Origin: Tatumella sp. JGM118
Lineage (GTDB): Bacteria > Pseudomonadota > Gammaproteobacteria > Enterobacterales > Enterobacteriaceae
NCBI RefSeq assembly: GCF_018257515.1
Contig: NZ_JAERJR010000012.1
Location: forward strand, 1-64,000
DNA: 64,000 nucleotides
Reading direction: 5' to 3'
The position numbers were made by a program, and so were the translations under genes. A model generated the notes under the pieces. It did not search any database. It saw only the letters and a list, made by a program, of their open reading frames with translations, and had not been told where the DNA came from. This document shows, piece by piece, positions 38,346 to 48,937 of the stretch (positions within the stretch are counted from its first letter, which is position 1; the number at the start of each line of letters is the position of its first letter).

Positions 38346-38838
38346 TAAACCCGTCACCTACCCGCTGCCGGAAGGCACATTTCTGACGCTCCCCCCGGAT
38401 GCGGATTATTCGGTAAATATCCTGAAATATACCGATGACGAGAGCAGGCCCTATGAAGTGATCATCAACCGTGCTCAGCTGGCAGACGGCCAGACCGTGG
38501 AAGATTTTTATGAGATTCAGCAGCAGCGGATGCGGCAATTTACGCCCGGCTACACGCCGGAAGGCGAGATCCTCAGTCAGGAGCTCGGGCCGTCAAAGCT
38601 TCCGGTACTGCAGGCTGCTAACCGGTTTCTGAATAACGGTGAGTGGACAACGCAGATCCTGTCGGTCATCCGCCTGCCTTACGAGAGTTCACTCAATCCT
38701 TCACAGAGCAACCTGCTGATTTTTACCCTTGCCACGGCGGGGGAATTTACTGACAGCCAGCGCAAACATTATGTCAGGATCATGAACAGTTTTACTGCCG
38801 CAGAAACGCCGCTGGCGACGAGCGGCACGGTGGAGTAA
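38338..38838 (+). CDS. DcrB/DUF1795 protein, Eag-type chaperone
   Basis: 166 residues without a signal peptide. The DcrB fold is visible in YPLPEGTFLTLPPDADYSVNILKY, VIINRAQLADGQTVEDFY and the closing FTDSQRKHYVRIMNSF. Cytoplasmic members next to type VI genes are Eag chaperones that hold the hydrophobic N-terminal segments of PAAR or Rhs effectors. The local PAAR protein has no such segments and no Rhs gene follows, so its client is not visible here. It is the last gene of the right block. Confidence 0.75.
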   Translation: MTNKPVTYPLPEGTFLTLPPDADYSVNILKYTDDESRPYEVIINRAQLADGQTVEDFYEIQQQRMRQFTPGYTPEGEILSQELGPSKLPVLQAANRFLNNGEWTTQILSVIRLPYESSLNPSQSNLLIFTLATAGEFTDSQRKHYVRIMNSFTAAETPLATSGTVE

Positions 38839-39131
38839 GCCTGAGGCCTCCCTTTACCGGGGGGCACGTTATGCTTTTTGTCAGCCGGGGGAGCATTTCA
38901 CCGGCGACAGGCTCCGCGCCAGTTTTTCTCGGTTAACGCCTCCCGGGTGACCCGTGCCCCCGGCCCGGGTTGTTGCGGAATTCATCCCGGGCTTCGTCAC
39001 CCGATGAGGTCATTTCGGAAAGATGTGTTTCATTCTCCGGATACGGGATGGTCCGATCAGGCGTTGCCACAGGCCGGGGTGACAGACGCGCTCTCCTGAC
39101 CGCCGGAAATCAGGCACAATTTTCGGGCGGG
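38839..39131. other. Gene-poor stretch after the right block
   Basis: About 290 bases. Besides the likely terminator at its start I see only short open frames without ribosome sites or known motifs, and a weak hairpin at 39100-39130. An effector gene would be expected near here given the Eag-type chaperone and the immunity-like lipoprotein, but no recognisable remnant is present. Confidence 0.5.
38846..38880 (+). terminator. Likely terminator of the right type VI block
   Basis: GCCTCCC/GGGGGGC (38846-38852 with 38859-38865, one G-T pair) forms a seven-base stem 7 bases after the stop; a CTTTTTG run follows nine bases later. The gap makes it a moderate call. Confidence 0.4.
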
Positions 39132-39540
39132 TTAGTTAATATCTTTTACTTTTAATTCCCCGTTATCTTTCCACACGGAAAAAGTCACACTATAACTATT
39201 ACCATTTTCGATAATATGATTTTCTTTTATCCGTATTGCATTAACAGAGAATATATATGATTTACCCGGGGAAAAAGTAAAGCCGGCATCTGAAATGCAT
39301 TTATCTGAAAATAACACTGGCGCATTATCAATAATGAATGTTCTGGCCATCAACTTTTCACTATTCCTGACCTCATTAATACTTAATGAAGTGATCCTTT
39401 CTCCCTGACTCCCCGGTGCAGTAATACACACCCTTCCACCGGCTACACTGACCTTCGCCCGATGAATTTCCGGGCGAGGATCATTTATATGGCAGGAGGT
39501 TAAAAAAAACAATAGAAATAAGCATGATTATTAATTTCAT
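39132..39540 (-). pseudogene. Immunity-like lipoprotein, frame broken at a T8 run
   Basis: The reading frame from ATG 39540 begins MKLIIMLISIVFF and would continue into a lipobox LTSC if the T8 run (39502-39509) were T7. As read, that frame stops after 19 codons, while the 125-residue body is open in the next frame with only a TTG at 39512. Joined, it is a perfect lipoprotein precursor. The body (RAKVSVAGGRVCITAPG, Cys at CISDAGFTFSPGKSYIF) resembles small periplasmic lipoproteins that act as type VI immunity proteins. It may be a pseudogene, a slippage-switched gene or a sequencing error. Confidence 0.6.
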
Positions 39541-39743
39541 CATATCGCACTCTTATCACATTGATGCCAGGAATAGGTTATTATATAGCGAAAGAGTATT
39601 ATTACCTGAAAAATCATTAAAACCTGCCTGACGACCGGTTTCATATTTCAGACGAATGCTCCCATAATATTTAAAGCAATAATATCTAGAAATAATCTGA
39701 TTATCCGGACACGGTAAGCGGGAAGATCCTCTGTATTAATACG

Positions 39744-39761
39744 GTACGACGCAGATCGTAC
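39744..39761. promoter_or_regulatory. Inverted repeat GTACGA-N6-TCGTAC
   Basis: A perfect 6-6-6 operator-like repeat 23 bases before the CRP-like site. No regulator can be named. Confidence 0.3.
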
Positions 39762-39783
39762 GGCGTGCAATAAGATATAGTAC

Positions 39784-39805
39784 GTATGTGAGCTTTTTCA
39801 CATAA
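39784..39805. promoter_or_regulatory. CRP-binding site, near-perfect
   Basis: TGTGA-N6-TCACA with flanking A/T (core 39787-39802, 7-base arms TATGTGA/TCACATA). Both half-sites match the CRP consensus exactly. It lies 244 bases upstream of the lipoprotein frame and 485 bases upstream of mutS, so its target is unclear. Confidence 0.6.
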
Positions 39806-40227
39806 ATGTCAGAAGGTTAAGTCGTTTGCGAAAGAAACCGAGGTTTGCCGGAGGTACTGCGGCGGAAGAAGTCCGCAGAAAGTGCCCCTTTGAACCCGGG
39901 CTGGTTTTCCGTCAGGCGTCTCGTGTCGCGCCAGAAAAAACTGACTCCGGGTCAGGCCATCGCAGGGTGCCGATGCACCGAATTTCTGCCGTTTCCGCGG
40001 CATCGCCATCATCATATTTCATTCTTTCGGGCGGCCCCGAAAAAAGTCGCTTCTCCGCGTGTTTTCCTGTCCTGCAGACTCCGTTATCATATCCACCCTG
40101 TACTCGTGAAAGGAAATGTGGGTTGTGGCTTGCGAAGCTGCATTTTCACCCCTCTGCCGTTTGGCACGCTACACGTCAGCCTGCCGTTAACGGCAGGATT
40201 TCATGAGATCCCATGAGACAACGTGAA

Positions 40228-40246
40228 AACAATGATAATCATAAAA
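40228..40246. promoter_or_regulatory. Fur-box-like site upstream of mutS
   Basis: The centre AATGATAATCAT matches positions 4-15 of the 19-base Fur consensus exactly; over all 19 positions I count 14 matches. It lies 45 bases before the mutS start. Confidence 0.3.
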
Positions 40247-40290
40247 TCACTTAACTCTCTAATTTTTATGATAATGGACATCTCAACACT

Positions 40291-42852
40291 ATGAGTACCC
40301 TCGAAAATTTAGACTCTCACACCCCGATGATGCAGCAGTACCTGCGTCTGAAGGCGGAACATCCGGACATTCTGCTGTTCTACCGGATGGGCGACTTTTA
40401 TGAGCTGTTCTTTGATGATGCACGGAAAGCATCGCAATTACTGGATATCTCGCTGACCAAACGCGGTGCTTCCGCCGGACAGCCTATCCCGATGGCGGGT
40501 GTGCCTTACCATGCGGTGGAAGGGTATCTGGCAAAACTGGTTCAGCTGGGGGAGTCCGTTGCACTCTGTGAACAGGTGGGCGACCCCGCCCTCAGTAAGG
40601 GCCCGGTCGAACGGAAAGTGGTCCGTATTGTGACCCCCGGCACGATCAGCGACGAAGCCTTGCTGAATGAGCGTCAGGACAATCTGCTGGCCGCCGTTTA
40701 TGAAAGCCCGAAAGGCACGGGATTCGGGTATGCCACGCTGGATATCAGTTCCGGACGCTTCCTGCTGAGCGAGCCGGAAAATGCGGAAGCGCTGGCCGCT
40801 GAACTGCAACGGACCCATCCGTCAGAACTGCTCTATCCGGAAGACTTTGCTGCGATGCCATTAATCGATGGCCGTCGCGGTCTGCGCCGTCGCCCGGTCT
40901 GGGAATTTGAACTCAGTACCGCACGCCAGCAGCTTAACCTGCAATTCGGCACCCGCGATCTGCGCGGGTTCGGGGTTGAACAGGCGCTGCTGGCCCTGCC
41001 TGCCGCGGGTTGCCTGTTACAGTATGCCCGCGATACTCAGCGCACCTCCCTGCCGCACATCCGTGGGCTGAGTATGATACGCCAGCAGGACACCATCATT
41101 ATGGATGCCGCGACACGTCGTAATCTTGAAATTACGCTGAATATGGCGGGTGGCACCGATAATACCCTGGCGGCGGTGATCGATAAGACGGTCACCCCGA
41201 TGGGCAGCAGGATGCTGAAACGCTGGCTGCATATGCCCCTGCGTGATGCACAGGTGATCCGGGAACGTCAGAGCTGCATTGCCGAACTTCAGGACCTGAA
41301 TGAGCAGCTCCAACCGCTGTTACACCAGGTCGGCGACCTGGAGCGTATTCTGGCCCGTCTGGCGCTGCGGACCGCCAGGCCGCGTGACCTCGCCAGAATG
41401 CGCCACGCCTTCCGTCAGTTACCGGAATTACAGGAAATCTTAGCCAATGCCGCCAGCCCGCGTCTGAAAACACTGGCGCAGCAAAGCGGCTTGTTTACCG
41501 GACTGCGAGAGTTACTTGAGCAGGCTATTATCGAAACTCCGCCGGTTCTGGTGAGGGACGGAGGCGTTATCGCGCCGGGGTACAATGAAGAGCTGGACGA
41601 GTGGCGGGCGCTGGCGGACGGTGCCACCGATTATCTGGATAAACTCGAAATCCGGGAAAGGGAGTCACTGGGGCTGGATACCCTGAAGGTCGGGTTTAAT
41701 GCGGTGCATGGCTACTATATTCAGGTCAGTCGCGGTCAGAGTCATCTGGTGCCGATGCATTATGTACGTCGCCAGACGCTGAAAAATGCCGAACGTTACA
41801 TTATTCCTGAGCTGAAAGAGTATGAAGACAAAGTCCTGACCTCGAAAGGCAAAGCCCTGTCGCTGGAAAAGGCCCTGTATGAGGCCCTTTTTGATCAATT
41901 ATTGCCTTTTCTTGAGCCGTTACAGCAAAGCGCCAGTGCATTATCAGAACTTGATGTATTAACAAATCTGTCAGAACGTGCCATGACACTTAATTATTGC
42001 TGTCCGGTTTTACAGGACAGTGCCGGGATCAGTATCCGGGAAGGACGTCATCCGGTCGTTGAACAGGTACTTAAAGAACCCTTTATCGCTAACCCGCTGG
42101 CACTTTCGCCGCAACGACGGATGCTGATTGTCACCGGGCCAAATATGGGAGGGAAAAGTACCTATATGCGCCAGACGGCACTGATTGCCCTGTTAGCCTG
42201 GACCGGCAGCTACGTCCCGGCAGATGCGGTTACCCTGGGCCCGATCGATCGCATCTTTACCCGGGTCGGTGCCGCCGATGATCTGGCTTCCGGACGTTCG
42301 ACGTTTATGGTCGAAATGACCGAAACGGCCAACATCCTGCACAATGCCACTGCCAACAGCCTGGTACTGATGGACGAGATTGGCCGCGGGACCTCGACTT
42401 ATGATGGATTATCACTGGCATGGGCCTGTGCCGAGAATCTGGCCAACCGCATTAAGGCCCTGACCCTGTTTGCGACCCACTATTTTGAACTGACGGCCTT
42501 ACCGGAAACACTGGAGGGTGTGGTCAATGTGCACCTGAATGCGATGGAGCATGGCGATACCATTGCCTTTATGCACAGTGTTCAGGAGGGCCCGGCCAGT
42601 AAAAGTTACGGGCTGGCCGTCGCGGCGCTGGCGGGTGTCCCTAAAGAAGTGATTAAACGTGCACGTCAGAAACTGCGTGAACTGGAGATGATTTCCGCAA
42701 AGGATACGCCGTCCCGTAGCGGGGGGCCACAGTTGCCACTGCTGGAAGCCGAGGTTTCGCCGGCGGTTGAAGCGCTGGAAGCGCTGGATCCTGACACTAT
42801 GTCGCCACGTCAGGCACTGGAATGGTTGTACCGGTTAAAAGACCTGGTCTGA
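40291..42852 (+). CDS. mutS: DNA mismatch repair ATPase MutS
   Basis: 853 residues (E. coli 853). The mismatch-contact motif lies in [14 protein letters not shown] (Phe about residue 35-36), Walker [10 protein letters not shown] near residue 616 and Walker B in [16 protein letters not shown], followed by the ATHYFEL switch. It recognises mismatches and recruits MutL. Convergent with rpoS, with a terminator hairpin between. The upstream gap is long and marks the right edge of the accessory region. Confidence 0.99.
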   Translation: MSTLENLDSHTPMMQQYLRLKAEHPDILLFYRMGDFYELFFDDARKASQLLDISLTKRGASAGQPIPMAGVPYHAVEGYLAKLVQLGESVALCEQVGDPALSKGPVERKVVRIVTPGTISDEALLNERQDNLLAAVYESPKGTGFGYATLDISSGRFLLSEPENAEALAAELQRTHPSELLYPEDFAAMPLIDGRRGLRRRPVWEFELSTARQQLNLQFGTRDLRGFGVEQALLALPAAGCLLQYARDTQRTSLPHIRGLSMIRQQDTIIMDAATRRNLEITLNMAGGTDNTLAAVIDKTVTPMGSRMLKRWLHMPLRDAQVIRERQSCIAELQDLNEQLQPLLHQVGDLERILARLALRTARPRDLARMRHAFRQLPELQEILANAASPRLKTLAQQSGLFTGLRELLEQAIIETPPVLVRDGGVIAPGYNEELDEWRALADGATDYLDKLEIRERESLGLDTLKVGFNAVHGYYIQVSRGQSHLVPMHYVRRQTLKNAERYIIPELKEYEDKVLTSKGKALSLEKALYEALFDQLLPFLEPLQQSASALSELDVLTNLSERAMTLNYCCPVLQDSAGISIREGRHPVVEQVLKEPFIANPLALSPQRRMLIVTGPNMGGKSTYMRQTALIALLAWTGSYVPADAVTLGPIDRIFTRVGAADDLASGRSTFMVEMTETANILHNATANSLVLMDEIGRGTSTYDGLSLAWACAENLANRIKALTLFATHYFELTALPETLEGVVNVHLNAMEHGDTIAFMHSVQEGPASKSYGLAVAALAGVPKEVIKRARQKLRELEMISAKDTPSRSGGPQLPLLEAEVSPAVEALEALDPDTMSPRQALEWLYRLKDLV

Positions 42853-42867
42853 GGCCGGAAAAACGGC

Positions 42868-42899
42868 AAAAAGAAAGCAGCCTGTCGTGACAGGCTGCT
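42868..42899 (-). terminator. Terminator between mutS and rpoS
   Basis: Eleven perfect base pairs (AGCAGCCTGTC/GACAGGCTGCT, 42876-42899) around a two-base centre. The minus-strand side is followed by TTTCTTTTTG, so it serves rpoS; the stem may also stop mutS transcripts. Confidence 0.85.
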
Positions 42900-42943
42900 C
42901 TCAGTTCATCCCTGAAAATGGTCCGTTACGCGATAACGTCCTG

Positions 42944-43933
42944 TTACTCGCGAAACAACGCTTCAATGCTAAGACCCTGTCCCTGTAAGATTTCCCGTAA
43001 CCGACGTAAACCTTCCACCTGAATCTGGCGGACACGTTCACGGGTCAGAGAAATTTCCTGCCCGACATCTTCCAGAGTCGCGGCTTCATAGCCCAGCAGC
43101 CCAAAGCGGCGGGCCAGAACTTCACGCTGTTTCGGATTCAGTTCGTACAGCCATTTAACAATGCTCTGCTTCATATCATTGTTCTGGGTACGATCTTCAG
43201 GCCCGGTGTCATTGTCATCAGACAAAATATCCAGCAGTGCCTTATCCGAATCTCCCCCTAACGGGGTATCAACAGACGTTATGCGTTCATTAAGCTTCAG
43301 CATCCTGCTGACGTCTTCAACCGGTTTATCCAGTTCCTCGGCAATCTCTTCCGCACTTGGCTCATGGTCAAGCATATGGGCCAGTTCTCTGGCAGTACGG
43401 AGATAGACATTCAGCTCTTTCACGATATGAATCGGCAGACGGATGGTCCGTGTCTGATTCATAATGGCACGCTCAATGGTCTGACGGATCCACCATGTCG
43501 CATACGTTGAGAAACGGAATCCACGTTCAGGATCAAATTTCTCAACCGCGCGGATCAGGCCGAGATTCCCTTCTTCAATCAGGTCGAGCAGAGCCAGACC
43601 ACGATTGCTGTAACGCCGCGAAATTTTAACCACCAGACGCAGGTTACTTTCGATCATACGGCGACGTGCTGCCACATCACCGCGTAAAGCCCGACGGGCA
43701 AAGAAAACTTCTTCTTCGGCAGTCAGTAGCGGAGAAAATCCAATTTCCCCAAGGTAGAGTTGAGTTGCATCCAGAACACGCTGAGATGCCGCCTGAGTCA
43801 GCTGCTCATCTTCTGTTACGTCATCATCTTTAGAGTCATTTGCTACTATTGCATTCTCATCAAAGGCTTCGTTGCCATTGTCGTCAAATGCATCTTCCTG
43901 TAACTCATTAACTTTAAGTGTATTTCGGTTCAT
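42944..43933 (-). CDS. rpoS: Stationary-phase sigma factor RpoS
   Basis: 329 residues from ATG 43933, which has AGGAG seven bases upstream; a TTG one codon earlier is not needed. All sigma-70 regions are intact: 1.2-2 ([46 protein letters not shown]), 3 and 4.2 ([28 protein letters not shown]). It directs the general stress and stationary-phase programme. As in relatives, the main promoter is expected inside nlpD, giving a long small-RNA-controlled leader. The acidic N-terminus is the least conserved part. Confidence 0.98.
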   Translation of the reverse strand: MNRNTLKVNELQEDAFDDNGNEAFDENAIVANDSKDDDVTEDEQLTQAASQRVLDATQLYLGEIGFSPLLTAEEEVFFARRALRGDVAARRRMIESNLRLVVKISRRYSNRGLALLDLIEEGNLGLIRAVEKFDPERGFRFSTYATWWIRQTIERAIMNQTRTIRLPIHIVKELNVYLRTARELAHMLDHEPSAEEIAEELDKPVEDVSRMLKLNERITSVDTPLGGDSDKALLDILSDDNDTGPEDRTQNNDMKQSIVKWLYELNPKQREVLARRFGLLGYEAATLEDVGQEISLTRERVRQIQVEGLRRLREILQGQGLSIEALFRE

Positions 43934-43981
43934 CAATGGCTCCTCCCCTTATCCCGGACAGAGCCATCTCAGCCCTGCCTG

Positions 43982-45163
43982 TTATCGTTGCGGCAAATAG
44001 CGCAACGGATTGACGGATTTCCCCTTGTAACGAATTTCAAAATGCAGCCTGACTGAGCTTGTTCCTGTGCTCCCCATCGTTGCAATTTTTTGTCCTGCGC
44101 TCACTTCCTGTTGTTCGCGGACCAGCATCGTGTCGTTATGCGCATAAGCACTCAGATAATCGTCATTGTGTTTAATGATGATCAGGTTTCCATACCCTCT
44201 GAGTGCGTTACCGGCATAAACCACACGACCTGCAGCAGTAGCGACCACAGGTTGTCCCCGTGAGCCGGCAATATCGATCCCTTTATTGCCACCTTCGGAG
44301 GCCGAGAAGCTATCAATAATTTTTCCTTCTGTCGGCCAGCGCCAGGTAGTGATTGGCGCGGAGCTGACTGAAGTACTGCTTGCGGTCGGTGGAGTGACCG
44401 GTGCCGTGATAGGTGCCGAAGCACTGCCCACTACCGGTGATCTCGACGGTAATAGTTTACTGCCACTATTAACGGTGCTGTTTGTTTCGTCACCCGAATC
44501 ATCAGAATACGTAATAACTGGTTGCCGCGCAACCTGCCTGACAGAAGGCGTAGCCGATGGATTTACAGAAGGTTGAGAGGAATCAGCGATTGAAATGGCA
44601 TTCCCTCCTGTGATTGGCTGTCCGGAGCTATTACCCACCTGCAATACCTGTCCCACGTGGAGGGAATACGGGGCAGCGACATCATTCCGCTGCGCCAGAT
44701 CACGGAAATCATTGCCGGTGATCCAGGCAATATAGAACAAGGTATCTCCGCGTTTTACGGTATAGGTCGGTCCGTTGTAGCTACCTTTAGGAATATTCCC
44801 ATACGTCCGATCGTACACAATATGTCCGTTTTCGGTGCGTACCGGAGCCTGAACAGGTTCAGCGGTACGCTGTATCGGTTCAGCCGTACGCTGTATCGGT
44901 TCAGCCGTGCGCTGTACCGGACGCGTACTCATGCTATTCCCCGGGCCTGAGGGAACGGTACCGTTAAGGACCGGTGCTGCCGGCACCCGACCATAAGAGG
45001 CCGGTGCATCACTGGTATGCCCTCCGGCACTGCCGTTGATGGCAGAGATAGGCGCCTGGGTATTGTCACCGGAGCTACAGCCCGCCAGGGTTATCGCCGT
45101 AATGGTTAAAACTGCCAGACGGCGTAATGGAAATAATTGAAAAGTTGTGCTTCCCGTGCTCAT
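43982..45163 (-). CDS. nlpD: Divisome lipoprotein NlpD (amidase activator)
   Basis: 393 residues from ATG 45163 (GGGGGAA site upstream); the longer frame lacks support. Lipobox LAGC is at the signal end. A LysM domain ([27 protein letters not shown]) binds peptidoglycan, and a C-terminal LytM/M23 domain ([27 protein letters not shown] ... [21 protein letters not shown]) lacks the metal ligands of true peptidases and activates AmiC. A Pro/Gln/Thr-rich linker contains three 7-residue repeats. Confidence 0.97.
   Translation of the reverse strand: MSTGSTTFQLFPLRRLAVLTITAITLAGCSSGDNTQAPISAINGSAGGHTSDAPASYGRVPAAPVLNGTVPSGPGNSMSTRPVQRTAEPIQRTAEPIQRTAEPVQAPVRTENGHIVYDRTYGNIPKGSYNGPTYTVKRGDTLFYIAWITGNDFRDLAQRNDVAAPYSLHVGQVLQVGNSSGQPITGGNAISIADSSQPSVNPSATPSVRQVARQPVITYSDDSGDETNSTVNSGSKLLPSRSPVVGSASAPITAPVTPPTASSTSVSSAPITTWRWPTEGKIIDSFSASEGGNKGIDIAGSRGQPVVATAAGRVVYAGNALRGYGNLIIIKHNDDYLSAYAHNDTMLVREQQEVSAGQKIATMGSTGTSSVRLHFEIRYKGKSVNPLRYLPQR
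44856..44918 (-). repeat. Three 21-base tandem repeats in nlpD
   Basis: Three near-identical 21-base units encode the heptad QRTAEPI or QRTAEPV in the linker before the LysM domain. Copy number can change without loss of frame; the E. coli protein has a different repeat (QQPQIQ type) in the same place. Confidence 0.9.
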
Positions 45164-45322
45164 CGTTCCCCCGGATAACAAAAGGAAGAGATATGACACC
45201 CTGCCGGCAGCAAGCCGTAAAAATCTGTACGTCCCGGCAAGGGTCACTATAAAGGCGGGTGTCGCTGACTGTCCTGCCAGCGACACGCTGCGCGACCTGT
45301 TTTCGTTTAATTCATCAGCCTG

Positions 45323-45949
45323 TCAGGCTAAGTCACCCTGGATAAGGGGGACAAAACGCACAGGCTCGATCACATCATCAATATACTCATCGCCTGAACG
45401 CTGAATACGTCGTAATACCTGTTGTTCATCGCCCACCGGCAATACCATCACGCCCTGCTCACTCAGCTGGCCGCATAACGCGGCTGGTATTTCAGGAGGT
45501 GCGGCGGTGACTATAATAGCATCAAATGGCCCGCGGGAAGGCCAGCCCAGCCAGCCATCACCATGGCGCGTCGAGATATTATGCAAATCCAGCTGCTTCA
45601 GTCGCCGTTTTGCCTGCCACTGCAGCCCCTTAATCCGCTCTACAGAATAAACATGATCCACCAGGTGGGCCAGGATTGCTGTCTGATAACCTGATCCGGT
45701 GCCGATTTCCAGCACCCGGGAATGCGGTGTCAGCCCGAGCAGCTCGGTCATCCGGGCCACCATATAAGGCTGGGAGATCGTCTGTCCGTAGCCGATCGGT
45801 AAGGCATTATTGTCCCATGCCTTATGTTCAAACGCTTCGTCAATGAAATGCTCACGGGGGACATCAGTAATGGCACGTAAAATATGCTCATCATGGATCC
45901 CCTGTTTGCGCAGTTGCGCAAGTAACATTTCAATGCGTTTGTTCAGCAT
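45323..45949 (-). CDS. pcm: Protein-L-isoaspartate O-methyltransferase
   Basis: 208 residues, same length as E. coli Pcm. SAM-binding motif I is [16 protein letters not shown], and the substrate loop is [18 protein letters not shown]. It repairs isoaspartyl residues in aged proteins. It overlaps the end of surE by 7 bases, as in relatives. Confidence 0.97.
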   Translation of the reverse strand: MLNKRIEMLLAQLRKQGIHDEHILRAITDVPREHFIDEAFEHKAWDNNALPIGYGQTISQPYMVARMTELLGLTPHSRVLEIGTGSGYQTAILAHLVDHVYSVERIKGLQWQAKRRLKQLDLHNISTRHGDGWLGWPSRGPFDAIIVTAAPPEIPAALCGQLSEQGVMVLPVGDEQQVLRRIQRSGDEYIDDVIEPVRFVPLIQGDLA

Positions 45950-46704
45950 GGCAGCGCGACCTCAGCATGCTCCAGCCAGTCGGCCAGCTTTTCCTGAGCA
46001 GGATGAGCGGTCAGATCAGCATCCAGAGCGGTAATTGAGATATATCCCTCTTCGATAGCGGCAAAGTCGGTGCCCGGGCCGGCATCCAGGGTGCCGCCCA
46101 GCGGACCTATCCAGTAAATGGTCTCGCCACGGGGATCCTGCTGGGTGATCACCTGGTCGGCCGGATGCCGGCGTCCGCAGCGGGTGACCCGGTAGCCTTT
46201 AATGTCTGACAACGGCACATCCGGCACATTAATATTCAGTACCCGTCCGGTCCGTAAGGGGACGCGCTGTAATGCCTGCAGAATGGCACAGGCAGCGGCG
46301 GCGGCCGTTTCGTAATGACGTTGCCCGTTTAAGGAAATGGCCAGCGCCGGCAGCCCCAGATGACGTCCTTCCATCGCCGCCGCTACCGTCCCGGAATAGA
46401 TCACATCATCCCCCAGATTCGGTCCGGCATTGATGCCGGAAACAACGATATCCGGCTTCGGGCGCATCAGCGTGTTAACGCCCAGAAAAACACAGTCGGT
46501 CGGTGTGCCCATTAATACGGCAATATCGCCGTTGCTGTGGGTAAACGTCCGCAGGGGTGATTCCAGGGTCAGGGCATTGGAGGCCCCGCTCCGGTTGCGA
46601 TCCGGGGCAACGACCTGCACCTCCGCCATTGTACGTAACGCACTGGCCAGAATCTGGATCCCCGGTGCGAACACACCATCATCATTACTCAGCAATATCC
46701 TCAA
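45943..46704 (-). CDS. surE: 5'/3'-nucleotidase SurE
   Basis: 253 residues. The metal-binding SNDDG lies at residues 6-10 and the family segments [16 protein letters not shown] and [22 protein letters not shown] follow. It dephosphorylates nucleoside monophosphates and short polyphosphate and supports stationary survival. It overlaps truD by 20 bases and pcm by 7, a tightly packed operon. Confidence 0.98.
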   Translation of the reverse strand: MRILLSNDDGVFAPGIQILASALRTMAEVQVVAPDRNRSGASNALTLESPLRTFTHSNGDIAVLMGTPTDCVFLGVNTLMRPKPDIVVSGINAGPNLGDDVIYSGTVAAAMEGRHLGLPALAISLNGQRHYETAAAAACAILQALQRVPLRTGRVLNINVPDVPLSDIKGYRVTRCGRRHPADQVITQQDPRGETIYWIGPLGGTLDAGPGTDFAAIEEGYISITALDADLTAHPAQEKLADWLEHAEVALPC

Positions 46705-47734
46705 TCACGCCTCCCTGGAGTAACAGTTCACGGACAACACTGGTCGCGAAACTGCCGGCCGGTAGCCAGAAATCCAGTTTCAGGGTGGCATCATCCTGCC
46801 ACTGCCAGTGCATATTTTTCGGGACCACCAGCATTGCTCTGCGGGCCGCATCGGTTTTTTCTTTGCACAACAAGGCACAGAGCCCGGGGTTCTGGTCCAG
46901 GATTTGCTGTTCAAACCGTTTAGCGTCTTCCTGCGGACCGGCGTCACCGCGGCCAGCCAGCGGTGCCGTCAGGCGGAGTTCATGGCGACAGACACGCTCC
47001 TGCACGTCTTCCCGTTCATCGTCTTTGACGACAAACCAGCTGCCACGACCGGTCAGTTGCACACAATCACCGCGCATCAGCGTCTGCAGGTCACCCTGCG
47101 CCGCCAGTCGCGCGCTGGTGACCTGATTAAACATAGCACTTCGTGCAGCCGAGAGCAGTAAACTGCGCTTATTCCGATCGCGGACCGTAATTTCCCCACA
47201 GGCCCACTGGGTGACCATGGTCAGGTTGTGCCCGTCACGGCCGAATCGCTGCTCACCAAAGTAGTTGACGGCTCCGGCCTCAGCAATCAGTGCCAGTCGC
47301 TGTTCCGCTGCCTGCCGATCGCTGATGTCACGCAGGATCAGGCTGAACGCATTCCCGGCCAGTGCCCCGGTCCGGATTTTGCGTTTATGCCGCGAAACCT
47401 GCAGAATTTCACAGCCTTCCAGCTCGAAGCCACTCATATCGGGCATCTCTTTGCCTGGCAGCCGTAAACAGAATGTCTGTTCGGTCACCGCATGACGGTC
47501 TTTCATGCCGGCAAAGCTGACCTCGCGGGCCGGTATTTTCAGATAACGGGCCAGGGCATCGGCCACAAACCGTGTGTTGCATCCGGTTTTACGCAAACGC
47601 ACCAGCAGTTGTTCCCCTTCGCCATCCGGCTGATATCCCAGGTCTTCTGTCACCCGGAAATCATCAGCGGTGGCACGGATCACCCCGGAAACCGATGGCC
47701 GGCCGTGCAGATACAGCAGTTCACTCATTTTCAT
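46685..47734 (-). CDS. truD: tRNA pseudouridine(13) synthase TruD
   Basis: 349 residues (E. coli 349). The catalytic Asp lies in [14 protein letters not shown]; other family parts are [15 protein letters not shown] and [18 protein letters not shown]. It makes pseudouridine 13 in tRNA-Glu. The ATG overlaps the ispF stop by four bases. Confidence 0.97.
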   Translation of the reverse strand: MKMSELLYLHGRPSVSGVIRATADDFRVTEDLGYQPDGEGEQLLVRLRKTGCNTRFVADALARYLKIPAREVSFAGMKDRHAVTEQTFCLRLPGKEMPDMSGFELEGCEILQVSRHKRKIRTGALAGNAFSLILRDISDRQAAEQRLALIAEAGAVNYFGEQRFGRDGHNLTMVTQWACGEITVRDRNKRSLLLSAARSAMFNQVTSARLAAQGDLQTLMRGDCVQLTGRGSWFVVKDDEREDVQERVCRHELRLTAPLAGRGDAGPQEDAKRFEQQILDQNPGLCALLCKEKTDAARRAMLVVPKNMHWQWQDDATLKLDFWLPAGSFATSVVRELLLQGGVIEDIAE

Positions 47735-48213
47735 CGGTCAGCTACCGTCAGAAGGGCCACCGCCTCACAGGCAATGCCTTCTCCGCGACCGGTAAACCCC
47801 AGCTTTTCTGTCGTGGTGGCTTTTACATTGACCTGGTCCATATGGCAGCCGAGATCTTCAGCAATGTTAATACGCATCTGAGCGACATGGGGCAGCATCT
47901 TAGGTGCCTGGGCAATCAGAGTGATATCGACATTGCCGATGTCATAGCCTTTCTGACGAATGCGGGACCAGGCTTCACGCAGCAGTCCGCGGCTGTCAGC
48001 GCCTTTAAATGCCGGATCCGTGTCCGGGAATAATTTACCGATGTCACCCATCGCCACGGCGCCTAATAAGGCATCGGTCAGGGCATGTAAAGCAACATCA
48101 CCATCAGAATGGGCAATAAACCCTTGCTCAAAAGGAATTCTGACCCCGCCAATGACCAGCGGGCCTTCTCCGCCAAAGGCGTGAACATCAAAACCATGGC
48201 CGATACGCATCAT
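47731..48213 (-). CDS. ispF: 2-C-methyl-D-erythritol 2,4-cyclodiphosphate synthase
   Basis: 160 residues. The N-terminal [13 protein letters not shown] carries the zinc ligands Asp8 and His10; [18 protein letters not shown] and [16 protein letters not shown] complete the signature. Step five of the MEP isoprenoid route. Overlaps ispD and truD by four bases each. Confidence 0.98.
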   Translation of the reverse strand: MMRIGHGFDVHAFGGEGPLVIGGVRIPFEQGFIAHSDGDVALHALTDALLGAVAMGDIGKLFPDTDPAFKGADSRGLLREAWSRIRQKGYDIGNVDITLIAQAPKMLPHVAQMRINIAEDLGCHMDQVNVKATTTEKLGFTGRGEGIACEAVALLTVADR

Positions 48214-48926
48214 GCGTTCTCCTCTGTCTGCCTGCGGGTTAAAAAGAAATCTGCCAGCGCCAAATCTTCAGGGCGGGTGACTTTGATATTATCACTGCGT
48301 CCCGGGATCAGTCGGGGATGGTACCCGCAATACTCCAGCGCCGACGCTTCATCGGTGATAGTGGCCCCGTCATTCATCGCCTGAAGCAGGCACTGCTTCA
48401 ACAATGCTAACGGAAATAACTGGGGGGTCAGCGCATGCCATAGCGCCTCGCGATCGACCGTATGTTCAATCGCATTCCCCTCATGCAGGGCGCGTTTCAT
48501 GGTGTCAGAAACCGGCGAAGCCAGAATCCCCCCGACCTTACTGTCAGCCGTCAGCGTCAGCAGACGTTGCAGGTCGTCCGGATGCAGGCAGGGCCGCGCG
48601 GCATCGTGCACCAGTACCCATTCCGTGTCGCCCGCCGCCTGCAGCCCGGCATAGACCGAATCCGCACGGGAGCCGCCTCCGGTAACCGTTATAATACGCG
48701 GGTCAGACGCCAGCGGTAACCGGTGGAACTGGTCATCATCCGGGTGCAAAGCCACCACGACTTTACTGACAGCAGGGTGGGTAAATAAAGAGGCGATACT
48801 GTATTCGAGCAGAGTACGCTGACCGAGAGTCATGTACTGTTTCGGACGATCGGACTGCATCCGGCTGCCGATACCGGCTGCCGGAACTACAGCAATCACA
48901 TCCGGAAGGGATACGGTGCTTGTCAT
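48210..48926 (-). CDS. ispD: 2-C-methyl-D-erythritol 4-phosphate cytidylyltransferase
   Basis: 238 residues. The nucleotide-binding [10 protein letters not shown] is at residues 14-23, followed by [16 protein letters not shown], and [11 protein letters not shown] holds the second active-site motif. Step three of the MEP route. It follows ftsB by 11 bases. Confidence 0.98.
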   Translation of the reverse strand: MTSTVSLPDVIAVVPAAGIGSRMQSDRPKQYMTLGQRTLLEYSIASLFTHPAVSKVVVALHPDDDQFHRLPLASDPRIITVTGGGSRADSVYAGLQAAGDTEWVLVHDAARPCLHPDDLQRLLTLTADSKVGGILASPVSDTMKRALHEGNAIEHTVDREALWHALTPQLFPLALLKQCLLQAMNDGATITDEASALEYCGYHPRLIPGRSDNIKVTRPEDLALADFFLTRRQTEENA

Positions 48927-48937
48927 TGTTGTCGTTT

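Larger units (their letters stand above)
39541..40290. other. Gene-poor 750-base stretch upstream of mutS
   Basis: No convincing protein gene. Two overlapping open frames on the plus strand (about 39826-40216) have only TTG starts and no family pattern. The stretch holds three palindromic sites described separately (39744, 39784, 40228) and a perfect palindrome CCTGCCGTTAACGGCAGG at 40180-40197. An unrecognised small RNA is possible. Confidence 0.5.

Noticed and set aside
38869-39155. Possible remnant of an effector gene after the Eag-type chaperone
   Set aside because: One frame is almost open with a single stop, but its translation shows no PAAR, Rhs or toxin pattern and there is no ribosome site.
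39826-40216. Two overlapping frames of about 125 codons upstream of mutS
   Set aside because: Both rely on TTG starts without a ribosome site, overlap each other on the same strand and look compositionally unlike the local proteins.
7800-40290. Mobile element boundaries around the type VI region
   Set aside because: No integrase, transposase, tRNA target site or flanking direct repeat was visible at either edge, and base composition is similar to the backbone.
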